Positions 11,681 to 23,590 of a stretch of DNA of 64,000 bases are shown here, one piece after another (the stretch's first letter is position 1; every line of letters starts with the position of its first letter). The translations under genes were made by a program, and so were the position numbers. Under the pieces are notes generated by a model, which searched no databases, had not been told where the DNA came from, and worked only from the letters and a program-made list of their open reading frames with translations. The stretch comes from Epiperipatus broadwayi (Eukaryota > Onychophora > Udeonychophora > Euonychophora > Peripatidae), in assembly GCA_028023455.1 (NCBI GenBank), contig JAQFVV010006294.1, positions 188,001 through 252,000 of the forward strand. The letters run 5' to 3'.

Positions 11681-12969
11681 GTGGTGAAAATTTATGACTT
11701 TCTTTGTATTATGTTCTGGTTAAAAATAGTTAAACACCTAATTAATTTAGAACAATAAGACCATTATTTAGCATGACTTCAAGCTGATTATCAGAAGAAA
11801 AAAAATCCTAAACTTATTTAGAAATTCTTGGTTATTTAAAATAATTTTCAAGTTTTACTCAAATCAGGATCTGACTTCATTGGCATGGAGGTGGGTATAC
11901 TGGTATTGCATCATATCCCAATATTAAACTCAATTTTCAAAAACGACAATTTTTTTTTTTTTTAAACTTTTAAATAATTTTAAATGTATTTAGACAACTC
12001 TGTTTTAATATATCTCAATGTAAATTAATCAATCTTATTCATTCGGTGTTAGAAAGCATTTCTATCTCAATTTTCATAAATCAATTATTTCTAAAAAGCA
12101 ATATTTTCATTTCCATGACTTTTTTTTTTTTAATTCTTAATGAATTAATCATTTGTTTTTACAATTATTGTTTTATTGAACAAATAAAAAAGGCAACACA
12201 CACACAGACAATATTTTCAAATTTTTACCAGTGCAGCCTTCATCTCAACTTCACTAAATAGCAAGTATCCATCAGCACAGGAATTCTAATCAGCCTTTTT
12301 CAATATACATATATTTTGTGAACAAACTTAGTATTTTGGAATTATTCCTGCTATAACATATTCTGCTGACATTTGTGTCTGGTAATAATTATTCAAAGTT
12401 TCCATTTAGGATGTGATGTCATTCAAGAATCCTGGCATGATTAATCCGTGTCAAATAAACTGACCCTTTCCTTTCAATTTTGAAAAATATTAAATGGTTT
12501 AGTCCGCCACAGCCATTTTTTTATCATCCACAATAAAATACAACTTTTGCATCATTTGTAAATTGTACAGTTTTATATTAAAAAATACATTTACAGCTAA
12601 AACTTGATATATTGGTGGGTTTTTTTGCTAAAACTTTATGCAAGTTTTTTTTTTTTTTCAAAAAAAAATAATTTTTAAAGTGTAAGATTAAACTTAAAGT
12701 TCGCCTTTTTTTTTTTTAAGGTTAAAAACCCATAAAGCTAAAACTTTATGTTACAGTTCACCATTTAAAAAAAAGATGTGTGTGTGTGTTTTTTTTTAGA
12801 TTTGAAGTTTTGTATTACACATACTGGGTGTTTATATCAAGCATAAAGTTCCGAATTAAACTCACAACTACCTATTTTTATTTAATATTATAATGTGTTT
12901 TTTCCTTTTTCCACAATGAATATTCTCCTTTTTTTTTTAGATTTGAAGTTTGGTATTACACATGGTATG
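11681..12969. other. AT-rich intronic stretch with T-runs
   Basis: No gene. Several T tracts (11950, 12120, 12640-12660, 12705, 12787, 12930). A block around TAGATTTGAAGTTT followed by GTATTACACAT occurs twice (12796-12822 and 12938-12964), each preceded by a T run. Confidence 0.5.
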
Positions 12970-13103
12970 CATATTATTCTAAGTTTGCGATATCTTTAAA
13001 GTGCCACCTGAACAGGATTTGCAGACAAATTTTATTGATTAAGTTTGTTTGTACAACTTTTGAAAGTGTTCTTTTAAACATATTGCAAACTTAGAATAAT
13101 ATG
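12970..13103. repeat. Small inverted-repeat element
   Basis: The left arm 12970-12992 and right arm 13081-13103 are reverse complements over 23 bases with one mismatch (outer ends CATATTATTCTAAGTTTGC). The total of 134 bases has the size of a small MITE; no clear target duplication. Confidence 0.6.
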
Positions 13104-13211
13104 TCACCAGAGTAATACAGCATAGCATATATAATACCAATGTACCACAAACTTCATTTATTAGGTGAATTAAAGGTATCATATACTTGAAACCTTGGGT
13201 TTGTTGATAAT

Positions 13212-13631
13212 TCAATTTTTTTTCATTACACTGCTCTCATACAAAGACTGGTTTTTATCTTTTCTTAACACCTCGGGGAAGAGTATTGTAAAGAACCATT
13301 GAATTGCAAATAAACTTTTTTTTATCAATGCATCCCATATCACAATTACCATATCATAAACATCAGCACAAAAACTCAATCCACCCTTTCTCACTATAGA
13401 CACATTTCATGAATAAACCCAGTCAAGTGAACAAAATCTATCTATAACCTGAACCTCTATGCCTGTTTTGACAGTTCGATAATTTTCCATTATATCATTC
13501 CCATGCACGGTGAAGGCATTTTCTATCAATACATTGTGAAGCAGCAAACAAATGACTTTATATTTCTTATTGCTATTAAAAGCTAAATTATGAATTATTA
13601 CAGTGAAGTTGTTTGACATAGAGTTGATCAT
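13212..13631 (-). pseudogene. Unrecognised 140-codon frame with one internal stop
   Basis: A single minus-strand frame runs from 13631 to 13212 with only one interruption, a TGA at about 13404-13406. In this AT-rich DNA that is longer than chance usually gives. The sequence is mixed, with hydrophobic stretches (KVICLLLHNVLIENAF and LFAIQWFFTILFPEV) and few low-complexity residues. It could be an exon of an unknown gene, a decayed transposon ORF or chance. I do not recognise a family, and no splice sites are convincing. Confidence 0.25.
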
Positions 13632-13639
13632 AGAATACT

Positions 13640-14069
13640 CAAATTCTAATGAGAATAAAAAGATTATCAGTATCTTCTATTATCAATAGATATAATAACA
13701 ATAAAACAAAGTAATTTATTATTATATAATTCCAGATGAATACTTTCATATTAAATATCAATTAATACTCCTGAATTTGGTATTCCTCACAATATATATG
13801 AGACAGATGCTTTGCTATATCTCAAAGTTACATATGTAGAAGAACAAGAGTTTCCATTAAAAAAATTCTATTTGTAAATTAATTTAAACATGTTAGTAAA
13901 GTGTGGTCACATATATACACACACTCACACACATGAATCACTAGAATAATTTTGGTTATTTACTAAAAGTAATGTCATTTATATATTGAACCGGGTCCAT
14001 TTAAATAGAATCTGCTTAATTGGGTTTTAACCTTTTTTAAACATAATTTTAATTTTATATTTTTATTTA
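13640..14069. other. AT-rich spacer, no gene seen
   Basis: AT-rich, with a CA/TA microsatellite-like patch at about 13912-13935. Nothing else. Confidence 0.5.
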
Positions 14070-14345
14070 TTACGTTGAACGGACCGGCCCTTCAAGCAGA
14101 GAGGAGAATACCATCGATAGCAGAACTATCAATGACACCCACAGTCAGACCGAGCTATGCAAAGCATAATACGATCACATTTCCAGACCATGGCCCACCT
14201 CTACTGCTAGATTCAAACCCCTGCCATCAAAAGCACTTTATTTGTTTAGAGGTAAACCTCAGGTACCAGCTAATTACACGAAGTAACTAACATGCCTGGA
14301 CGGTAGGCCCATAATCCAGCGCTTGAAATATCCCATGACTAGCTC
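14070..14345. repeat. GC-richer block, probable unclassified repeat
   Basis: About 270 bases of clearly higher GC than the flanks. On the minus strand it contains GGTTTGAATCT (about 14210-14221), a B-box-like match, but no acceptable A-box. It may be a degenerate SINE or LTR piece. The plus-strand open frame (14075-14290) has no recognisable domain. Confidence 0.25.
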
Positions 14346-16149
14346 AATCAAAAAAGTAATTCAATAAACTGAGAATCGACCGACAAATACTAATTTTCAA
14401 AATAATTTATTTTAAATATTTTAAAATTAACTGATAACTAAATTATGAATTCATTCAACATTCTTCTCTGAATAAAATAATAATACATAACATTATATAT
14501 TACACACACATATTATCAATAAACATAAAGCATAAATAAATACCAAGCATTAAACCAAATTTCACACACATAGTTTTATTATATGAGCTGTTTGTTTGTA
14601 TGATTTGGAAAAGTTCTGGGAATGTCTGCTGTTTACAATAACTGTACATAAAGTTCTTTTTATGCTAGTTATAGAGTTCATTTATTTTATTACACTGACT
14701 CTAGAAGCTTTAAAGATTGCAATGGCTACAATATACTAATGACACAATGGAAATGGGAATAATAATAAAAAAATAATTACTGTTACCTATAGGATTTTTA
14801 AACATTTCTCTGGATATACAGCTGCTTCTTCCTGTATGATGCGGGTTGTACCAACCGGTCGACTTCTAGATTTAATGATGAATGTGGTTCCTTGCTGCAC
14901 TTCAGTCCAGCAGACAAATGTTTAAATGGCTCAGGTTGTTAGATATTCATGGCGGTTAATTGGAGACTTTCAGATATGCTAGGGTGGTCAGAGACTGAAA
15001 TACAGCAGCATACTTCTTATTAGCAATGCATATTTTTTCTTGGTATTCTTAAAATGAAATTTATTTGTACTGACTGGAATAACACTGCTGAAAAATTGTC
15101 TGAGCTCTGATCATGACCCTTTTTTCCAGACCTATTTATATTCTATTAATCTTATTGTTCAGCTTGATTAACATTCTTTTTGATTAAATTCTCCATTATC
15201 TGCTCACATTCCTTATTAGATTAGCTTACTTATGATAAGATCTCACTTTTTAATTATTCCCATTGTTTATTTGTAACGATTGCTGATTAATTATTCCCAT
15301 TGTTTATTTGTAGCCATCTTTGAAATTAACTTATTTTTTTATATTACAAACCTTACTTTTCATTTTCTTTTTTTTTTAATTCAACTTTTTATATGTACAC
15401 ACATATACACATTTTAATGTGTATTTTAAAATCAAGTTGTTTACGCACATATATATTTTCGTTTTTTTAAATTAAATGAAAATAGATTATTCTAATTTCA
15501 TGTAAAAGATTTATTTTTAAACTTTTATAGTTTTAACTTTTCTAAATTAAATTCTCTCCCCTGAATTACTCTTAAATTAATTCATAAAACTTTATGAATG
15601 ATGCAGGGTTTAATTTCCTCCCGGGCTAACTGTATTTTCTTTAAAAAAAAAAAATTATACTTTTATAAACAACAACAATCTCAAACTTATTCTGAATTAC
15701 ATATTACTTATTAAAATCTTCATTTCTTTTTACAAATTTATTTTAGTCATAATGATTTTATTTTTTTACAATTAATTTTGAAACCGCATTATTTATGAAA
15801 ATTTTATTTTAATAATTTTTAGACAAAAGTTATTATGAATATGTAGAGCTAAGATAGTGGTACAATATATAAGAAAACTTTTTAAATAAATCTCTTATCT
15901 TTTGTATAAGATTATTTTAAAACTTTGTAGAACAATGCTTAACCTGAAAATAAAATTTTAGTCTGTTGTGATAATAAAATTTAAGAGTTAAGATTATTCA
16001 GATAAGGCATGTAATGAAATTAATTAATATGAAATGTAAAAATGTTCGATTTTAATTGATTAAAAACTGGGCTTAATAATTAATTAAAACCTGGCAATTT
16101 TGAGATGCTAATATTGAAAGTTCTAGAAAAATTTGTGCTAAACAATAGA
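14346..16149. other. AT-rich stretch without gene
   Basis: No coding segment recognised. A tandem duplication of a 40-base unit (TTAATTATTCCCATTGTTTA...) lies at about 15254-15314. A GC-richer patch at 14820-15000 has no identifiable feature. Confidence 0.45.
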
Positions 16150-16470
16150 ACAAATGAGTATAAAAGCTCCCCAAAATCTATTGCTTCATTCAGAAAGCAT
16201 GCAAGTTAGGCAGAAGCTATTCATTCATAGATTCAGCCATTTGGTCATTCATTGTTCCATTCTTCAACTAGACAAGATTGTATTCCAGATGCAGGGACTC
16301 TTCATTCTGTGCAATAAGCCACACTTCTTTTACAAGCTCTTTCATTAAAATCATAGATACCACCAACATTTCAGAACAAATGGCCTGCAGTAGTACAATG
16401 AATCAATCACTTTTTCTTAAGTATTCTTTAAAATATGCTGGGCTAGGTACCTCATCAAGATAAACTCTGC
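16150..16470 (-). pseudogene. Possible decayed coding segment, unrecognised
   Basis: On the minus strand one frame reads about 60 protein-like codons with a single TGA, including YLDEVPSPAYFKEYLRKSD (about 16417-16473) and MLVVSMILMKELVKEVW (about 16330-16380). It then breaks into frequent stops below 16270. No family is recognised; a transposase or RT remnant is possible. Confidence 0.2.
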
Positions 16471-16479
16471 ATCCTCCAA

Positions 16480-17100
16480 CATGTCATGAAATCATAAATC
16501 TTTAGAAAGCTAACCTCTTAAAGCTAACCTACAAAAGACTCAACTGACTGCCCAGACAACTGGAAAATGCATTAGCTACCACTTCAATAAATCTAAGGAA
16601 GCTAAAGCAACAACCTTGAAGGACTTAGCAGCAATATAAACTTGTATCCATCTTAAAAGAAGGCAGGAGTTGCTATAAGTGTTTTCCAGTTTGTAAATGC
16701 ATATTATTTTTATTATTAACTGTAACAAGAGATTTAAATGTATTTTTTCTTTATTCTATGCATTTATATATATATATCAGTCATATACCAATGTTTTAAT
16801 GTTTCTTTTAGAGTATGTTTTAATTTAGAATTTATGATGGTTTCTTCTGTTAAGCATTTTGAGTTTTTGATGAAGTTTAACCATTATTGTAGAATAGTTT
16901 GATCCCTCTTCCCTTCTCTCTTAGAATATTTAAAACAATTTTTTTTTCTCTTTTAAGAAAACAAACCAGAAATTTAATCAGTAAGTAAAATCTTTTAAAA
17001 AAGATTGATAATGTTTAAAATAATCTTTTCTTTTAATTAACACTAATCAATTTATTTTATATGTATGTGATTTGATTTTAGATTTAGTAATTCACTTTAA
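16480..17100. other. AT-rich spacer, no gene seen
   Basis: AT-rich with a short TA repeat near 16766-16776. Nothing recognisable. Confidence 0.5.
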
Positions 17101-17556
17101 TGCTTATATGCCTTATATAAAAAGTATTCGTCTACTTGTGTGTGTAGACTTAGTCATCCGTATAAATACCAGTTATTTTATAGGGCTCTTCCTTCTTTCA
17201 CCAGGGCAGCTAAGTATCTACACATGTTAGTATACTTCTGGGTGCTGGAACTGTCTACTGACTTCATCACAATCTATTTACCCTGGTATGGACTGGTTTT
17301 AGGTATAGTTAACACGCTCTCTTTGTTACTTTTGCCATACATTGACAAATTCATCGGGTTTCCGATAGCAACATTTCAGTCAAGTTCATATTCTTTTAAT
17401 CTGGGCTACCAATTATCAAATCAACTAGCTTGTTTTTTTTTTGCATGGTGTTCAATTGCCCTTCTTAGTTCAATATATACATTAAGTGGTATTGTATTGA
17501 TGCACACATGGGCATTTATCTTTGGTGCACATATCTGTAAATATTCAATAAGATAA
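17101..17556 (+). CDS. Hypothetical multi-pass membrane protein segment
   Basis: An uninterrupted frame of 151 codons plus a stop, with balanced third positions unlike the surrounding AT-rich DNA. The product is strongly hydrophobic, with three or four likely membrane segments (around FWVLELSTDFITIYLPW, GLVLGIVNTLSLLLLPY, ACFFFAWCSIALLSSIY and GIVLMHTWAFIFGAHI). There is no ATG near the beginning; the first in frame is about residue 41 (17224). A plausible splice acceptor (TGTGTGTAG) ends at about 17147, so this may be a 3' terminal exon instead of a whole gene. I do not recognise the family. It could also be a decayed retrocopy. Length makes pure chance unlikely but not excluded. Confidence 0.35.
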   Translation, partial: CLYALYKKYSSTCVCRLSHPYKYQLFYRALPSFTRAAKYLHMLVYFWVLELSTDFITIYLPWYGLVLGIVNTLSLLLLPYIDKFIGFPIATFQSSSYSFNLGYQLSNQLACFFFAWCSIALLSSIYTLSGIVLMHTWAFIFGAHICKYSIR

Positions 17557-17916
17557 AATTGCATGTTTTATTTTTTATTAAGTCACTCTTACATATAATA
17601 TATATCCTAAAGACGACTTAAATCTTATCGAGGTAATTGAATTGGAAAGTAATTTAACTGTCAAAGCTGTCTATAATACCATACTCTCTTAAGACATTCA
17701 TAGATACCATATTAATTAACTTTGACTTCCTTATTTTCATTTAATTATACTAAACATTAGAAATAATTTTAATTTGGCTGACTGTTTACTGTGTCTGCCT
17801 ATCAACCGTTTAATAATTATGAGTTTCATAGCTAGGCTAGGGTCAGTGGCAGATAATTTATTTTATCAGTGTGCTCATCATCGTTAATGAATATTCAGTC
17901 ATTCCAAATAAACTTT
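17557..17916. other. AT-rich spacer, no gene seen
   Basis: AT-rich sequence between the hydrophobic open frame and the first LINE 3' end. Nothing recognisable. Confidence 0.5.
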
Positions 17917-18328
17917 CTAGATGTGATGTGATTTCTCCTTACACGTAGTAAGGAATCACTCAGCAATTAGGCCCAGAAAAACCTGGTAACTATTTTAACT
18001 TCCCTTTCCATCCCCCGGCCTGAGTTTTCTAATATCATGTTGCATCCCATTTCCACTTCATAATCTTTGACAACTCCATGGTCTTTATATCTAAATCCCC
18101 CTTATCTTTTCCCAAATGCAGCATAAAAACCAATGACCCACTTTCAGTATAATCACTTTCTTTATATTGATTCTCTCACTTCATTATTTGTAACCTTTCT
18201 GCTTCCAGGCATTTATTTACATTCAATTAACAGATTATATTTTCTATGCCTTCTTTATGCAAGTTGCAGACTAAATCAACCACATTTTTCCATTTGTGTA
18301 CCTTCCCTTGTTGCTAAAGATCCTCTAG
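17917..18328 (-). mobile_element. LINE (CR1/L2-type) 3' end, copy A1, 5' truncated
   Basis: This copy is the same family as 18330-20066 and 27310-29215. Read on the minus strand it covers the last coding stretch and 3' UTR, with shared blocks such as CAGAGAAACCTG-like, AATCACTCAGCAA and a terminal TCACATCACATCTAG-type end at 17917-17930. It is truncated at about 18328, exactly where copy A2's 3' end begins. It encodes nothing intact. Confidence 0.75.
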
Positions 18329-18329
18329 A

Positions 18330-20066
18330 TATGATGATGTGATGCAGTGTGACTTTTTATACAATCAGGAATCTCTCAGCAACTACCCAGAGAAACCTGT
18401 TAGCCACTTTACTTTCCCTTTCCATTCCCCAACTTTAAGTTTTACCATACCCTGCTCCATCCCATTTCCACAATATAATCTCTGTCAACTCTATGGCTTT
18501 TATATCTAATTCCCCTGTATCTTTTTCCAAACCCAGCATAAATATTAAATATCAATAACCCACTTTCTGTATAATCACTTTCCTTATATTTATTCTTCCA
18601 TAACTTTATTATTTGTATCCTTTCTGCTTTCAGGCATTTACATTCAATTAACAGATTCCTAATATTTTCTAAGCCTTCCTCCAAACAACTTGCAGACTAA
18701 ATCACCCACACTTTTCCATTTACATGTATAATCCCCTGTTGCTACAGATCCTGTTCGTGCCTTAAACAGTAAACTACCTTCTTTGCTATTATCATAAATT
18801 AACTCATACCCAATGTTCCATTTACTTCTATATATATTTAAACTCTTTATTCTCCATACTAGTTCTCCATCTCTCCAGCTCCCTATTCTTTATTAATGCA
18901 TCTATTCTTCTATCCTATTCCTTACCATTATAACACTCAACAATTCTCCTAACACAATCATCCCACCTTTTGTACAAGTATACTGACATAAATTCTTTAT
19001 CCAAATTGCATATCACATTACCATTCTCATCCATCTTGCTTCCATAAACTGTAATCTACTGAACATTTCCATTTTGCTTTTTGCATCCTCATATAAAAAC
19101 TTGACCAACCCATTTCTCTTTGAATTACCTCCTTTGCCATCCACACATCTGCATCTAATACATGTCTTCCTATTACTCTTTGTACTTTTTCTAAATAATC
19201 TAATACTCCTTTACTAACACATAATGCATCATTACAATTTGTTAACTCTGCTACTGCCAATCATATGTATTATATGAAAAGACATAATTTATTTATAAAT
19301 CCCTTTCTTTTCTTTGCTTTATTTATCAATTTTTTCTCCCATTCATCCAAGCAGTATCTCTGATTACTTAATATGATTCCCAAATAGTTATATCTATTCA
19401 CCACACTTAACTTTATATCCCCTAATACAAATTTTTTTGGTCTTCTCTTTCTCCAGTATTAATCATCATTACTTTTGATTTTTCTTCATTAAACTTAACC
19501 CCATCTCTTTACCCACCCCGTGCATGTCTTCAGCATAATTTCCGTATCCTCCTTTGTTTCTGCACACAAAAAGACATCATCTGCAAATAAAAAACATGAT
19601 AATGTATATACTGCCTTGGTATCTCTCTTCCTAATCTTTCTATTGTTCTCCCCATTTCTCCCAAATACAACAAAAACAAAATAGGTGACATATGTATAGT
19701 AATTATATTTATAAAATTTCTTAATAATATCCACTAAAGCGCCATCCATTCCCAAATTTACTAAACTTACCCATAATCTATTTCTATTTCTCTATCATAT
19801 GCCATCTCTATAGCTATAAAAACCATATATAACTGTCTACCTGTGTACCTACTCATTATAAGTTGTGTAACTACAAATAAACTATCTCCTATATGCCTAT
19901 CTAATCGAAAACTTCCTTGCATTTCTCCCACTATATTATTTTCTTCCATCCATTTTGCAATCCTTCCAGCCACCATATATGAGAAAACTTTATATAAAAC
20001 TGATGTTACCGCTATTGGTCTATAATTGTTTAACTTTCTATGATCCTTACCTTTGGCAATCATACC
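18330..20066 (-). mobile_element. LINE (CR1/L2-type), copy A2, RT domain to 3' end
   Basis: On the minus strand this is a 5'-truncated non-LTR retrotransposon starting inside the reverse transcriptase. The open frame 20063-19767 has the RT0-RT2 signature (KGKDHRKLNNYRPIAVTS, then a segment ending in AIEMAYDR). Frame 19755-19495 carries the catalytic FADD motif (LFADDVFLCAET). Downstream pieces (19260-19027, 18684-18442) encode the RT C-terminal region. Several frameshifts break the ORF. The 3' UTR ends in short ATG/TGATG-type repeats at 18330-18350. The 5' truncation at about 20066 abuts a Penelope element. Confidence 0.85.
19495..20063 (-). pseudogene. LINE ORF2 reverse transcriptase core, frameshifted
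   Basis: Two minus-strand frames together cover the fingers and palm. The first has NNYRPIAVTSVLYKVF, where the family has the conserved NYRPI of RT domain 1-2, and AIEMAYDR, corresponding to the D-containing motif A. The second has FADD (motif C). A frameshift near 19760 separates them. The role in intact elements is target-primed reverse transcription of the LINE RNA. Inactive here. Confidence 0.8.
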
Positions 20067-20543
20067 ATCAAATCATCATTCAATTTTGTAGAAAAAATTA
20101 AACATGCGGTCATATCACCAATGTTCAAAATTGCATCATTTGACGTTATTGAGCTATATGGCTCCATTGACCGCAGACAGTCAATTAAAATAGTCAAAGA
20201 TGCACTAATTGTAAGAAACTGCCCCCCTACATGAGCCAAATTCAGCATTGAATTTTTTAAATGATTTGATCTAAATATAGGTGCTATTTTCAGAGATAAA
20301 TGGTTTAACATGCACAACAGTTGGCCAATGTGTCTCCCACTAAGTGATATATTAGCAAGTGTTATACTTGAACATTATGAAAAGCAAATACTATCCGCAT
20401 TCTTCAGGTCAACTCCACACATGAAATACACATGTTACATTGATGATATATTTATTGCAGCCCCAGAGGACATCATTACTAATCTCCACAATAGCCTCCA
20501 GAATAAAACTAAGCTCATTTTCATCATTTTCACTACAACTTGA
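20040..20543 (+). pseudogene. Penelope RT catalytic core, broken
   Basis: Two frames (20040-20234 and 20310-20543) carry RT motifs A (FDV.ELYGSI), B (PM.LPLS...A) and C (YIDDIF). The first frame stops at a TGA (20232-20234) just after motif A. The motif C aspartates are intact. The region between (20235-20309) reads on in a shifted frame (IEFFK...IFRDKWF), so the damage is a small indel plus stops. Confidence 0.8.
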
Positions 20544-21310
20544 AAAAACCAAGCTAATCAGGTTAAATACCTTGACATATATGTCAGTAAAAATATAGAT
20601 AGGCTAGACTACCGAATGGTAGTTAAACCTTTGGAAGTATGTGGTCTGACACATCCTAATTCTTACGCACCCTGATCCCACAAACTCACAGCCCACTCTT
20701 CATTCATGTTTAGAAACCATAATTTATACAAATATGAGGCAGATAAAAGAAATAATCTCATTAATTATATTGCAGATTTAATAAAAATAGGACACACTCA
20801 ATCATTCATTAACAGAAAATTTAATAAATTCTTTTATAAAATAAACTATGATTACAAGAATGAAAGCAAACCGAGAATCCTAATTCCATACATCCATTCA
20901 ACAGCCAAAAGCTTTATTAACAAACTATCACCTGACTTTGAAGTCATTTTCCGTTCACCTCCTAACACCAATAGACATCAATAACATCAAAGACAGGATC
21001 AAACCTGAACTCACCCCTCAAGTTGTATACAAAATCACCTGCCCCCAAAGAAATTGCATGGCAAACCTTTATAACAGGACTAAAACTAAGCTTGAAGGCA
21101 ATTCAATTTTCATTGAGCATGAGAGCCACTGATCATGCCTTCCTACCCACCACAGCGTGTTATTTGCTCTGAAAGAAATGATATTAAATGCAAAGTGAGG
21201 GAAGCTTGTTACATAGTAAGTGACCCAGCAGCAATCAATAGACAGGCCTGCTTTTCTGTCTCGAAAATGGTCTATATAGCATTTTCACATGAATTTGCAT
21301 AAATTTGCAT
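20055..21310 (+). mobile_element. Penelope-like element, RT palm to GIY-YIG, copy E
   Basis: A 5'-truncated copy. From 20055 the plus strand reads the RT: SFDVIELYGSIDRR (motif A, about 20135-20175), WPMCLPLSDILAS (motif B region, about 20320-20355) and CYIDDIF (motif C, catalytic DD, about 20430-20455). The C-terminal region follows (20706-20984) and then a GIY-YIG start, VVYKITCPQRNC (about 21020-21055), with the YIG half degraded (LYNRT). It shares FGNHTIKSSF with copy 53792-55095, so the two are one family. Frame breaks at about 20230, 20540 and 20960. The left end overlaps the LINE truncation point by about 12 bases. Confidence 0.87.
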
Positions 21311-23460
21311 TAATATTATAGTCCTTAACTAAACTCCAGTAGCCATGTATATGAGACTATAAACTGTCCTGAAAGCGCTTGGTGGTAATTTTTGGATAAT
21401 ATTACTTATGTTTAACAGCTTCATCATCTGTGCGCAAAGCACACACACACATATATATTGTAACCCTCTATCTCATGTGATCCCAACTACATAATACCAC
21501 CAAAACATAAGTGCGCTAAGAATCATAACCTCGATCACTGATCAATTCCCGCTACACATTGTCAGCTATTAAGAGCTGTATCAAAAACATATTATGCTAT
21601 CTATTTTATATACCAAAGACCACAACCAACATCTGGAGCAACTTACCATAGACCAAACCAATGGTCTAACATAAACTTTTATGATTTAATTTGATCGCAG
21701 CCAAGGTGTACCGCGATGACCTATCATAGTAGTATGATAAAATACATTAAACAAATTATAAGTGCAATGTTATTATGTTACAAACCTTAATTTGCTATTT
21801 TTATTGTATGAGACCCGATGGCCGACCATGTACAAGATGGCATAATTTGTGGAACTACATAAGATTATGAAATTTTAAACCATCTATATGATTTTTAATA
21901 CAAATGCTAGTCCAAGTAAAGCTTTGCAATGAATAAACATAAATACTTGGGTTCTTTTCTTTTATAGTTTACTATATCACTGAGACTCTTTTTATACTGA
22001 CAAATGACAATTTAAAAATGTTAAGTAAATATATTCAATCTTATCATTATTTGGTAAATCTGTTTACAGGTTTACTAATCAATTTGTATTGTATACTAGA
22101 ATCAACTACGCAAAGCCAAAATGATGGAAAAGGTAAATGGGATTTTATTGTACCCCACACATCATAAACTACCAAAGACTAAAAGCATCCAAATGTTTTT
22201 TCAAAATATTACTAAACTTTTATATCATGTTGACGATAGTATGTACTTCAATGTATGCTCTATCCAAGGTTTATGATTTCTGATTTTAAGAATGACACAT
22301 AGCAACGGCACAGTAAGTTTAATTATAAATCAACGTTTATTTACAAATTTATGAATAATAAATAATTACTTCTAATGTTATAATTAAAGACATAAATAAA
22401 CAAATAAAATAAATAAATTATAATTCTATCGACTTTCTTCACTAACATATCATAGGCATGGCTTTAAAAAAAACCTAATCATACCTTATTTCAATTTGAT
22501 ATAATGAATCTTGAGCAAATTATACTAAATTCAGCAACAACTCATGAAATATTTAACGTCATTTCCAGATTCAATAAATCCATACCGTAAACTTATAATA
22601 ATATAATAAATAATATTATATCTGTAGGATTTAGCTATAATGCAATCATTAAATAAAGTGAAAATTTAAACTTACACTCCGGTAAATAATCATCAACCAA
22701 CAATTAATTATTATGAAGTAACTTGAATAGAATGTCCTGCTACAATTTGTTGATCTAACTTGTGAATTATACTTACAAATGGAAGAAGATAATTTAGCAG
22801 ATTAACTAAAATACTTTGCCCAACTTATCTCTATGAAGTAAAACATATTCCTGTGGATGCGTTCATCTACACATAGGAATTAAATAATACTAAACGCTTT
22901 GTGGATTGATACACCATCATAAAGTAATACGTATAATTACACAATTCTGCGGATTAACCACCAGCGCTGGAATGAGTGTAAAATACAAAAAATGGCAATT
23001 AAATAATCTGCGTATTAACCACCAGCACAGATTAAAGCCTTTTAACATTCTAAAACAACATTACTATTTACTTCACATTAAAGTGCAAAATCATCCCCCT
23101 CAGTTATTCTGATCATTCATAAAACACTAACACTTTAGCAAATGTGGGTTCTTGCATAATAAAATGTTACACTAATCAGGACAACTAATGTACTAACTTA
23201 TCTTGCTTAAAATAAAACGTATGTAATATAATATAAGTAATATTGGTATCGGAACAGAATCTGGAAAGACTCACAAAATACCTCATGAAAAATTGATACA
23301 TCTCATAAATTCATTTAGTACTCTTCAAGCCTTTTCGCAAGCGCTATTCTCTTGAATAAATATTTTATTCAACCCCTATTAATTTAAACTTAATAAAATA
23401 TAACTTATGAACTTCACATGCAAGTTCATATAACGATAAAATTAAAGCAATGAATTATTC
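21311..23460. other. 2.1-kb stretch without recognisable gene
   Basis: No protein domain. An LTR-like start TGTAACCC occurs at 21459 just after a CA/TA microsatellite (21440-21458). The segment to about 21850 is less AT-rich, as LTRs here tend to be. A block TTAACCACCAGC is repeated at 22955 and 23016 with related flanks. No partner LTR was found. Confidence 0.35.
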
Positions 23461-23480
23461 ATCAAATACATAAAATCTAA

Positions 23481-23590
23481 TGGGTGTGTGTGTGATATAA
23501 ATTAAATGTATAGCATTTTATAGTTCAATACATGAATTTTAGCAGGTGTGTGTGTCACAAATTTGATTGTATAGCATTTTATAACGACAA
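23481..23590. repeat. Two-copy ~60-bp tandem repeat
   Basis: A unit beginning GTGTGTGTGT and ending TGTATAGCATTTTATA occurs at about 23483-23521 and again at 23545-23582, separated by about 22 unique bases. Confidence 0.6.

Noticed and set aside
14075-14290. tRNA-derived SINE on the minus strand
   Set aside because: A B-box-like match exists but there is no acceptable A-box, tail or target duplication.
17101-17556. REEP/DP1-like membrane protein
   Set aside because: Only a loose resemblance of one hydrophobic segment with different spacing; not enough to name a family.
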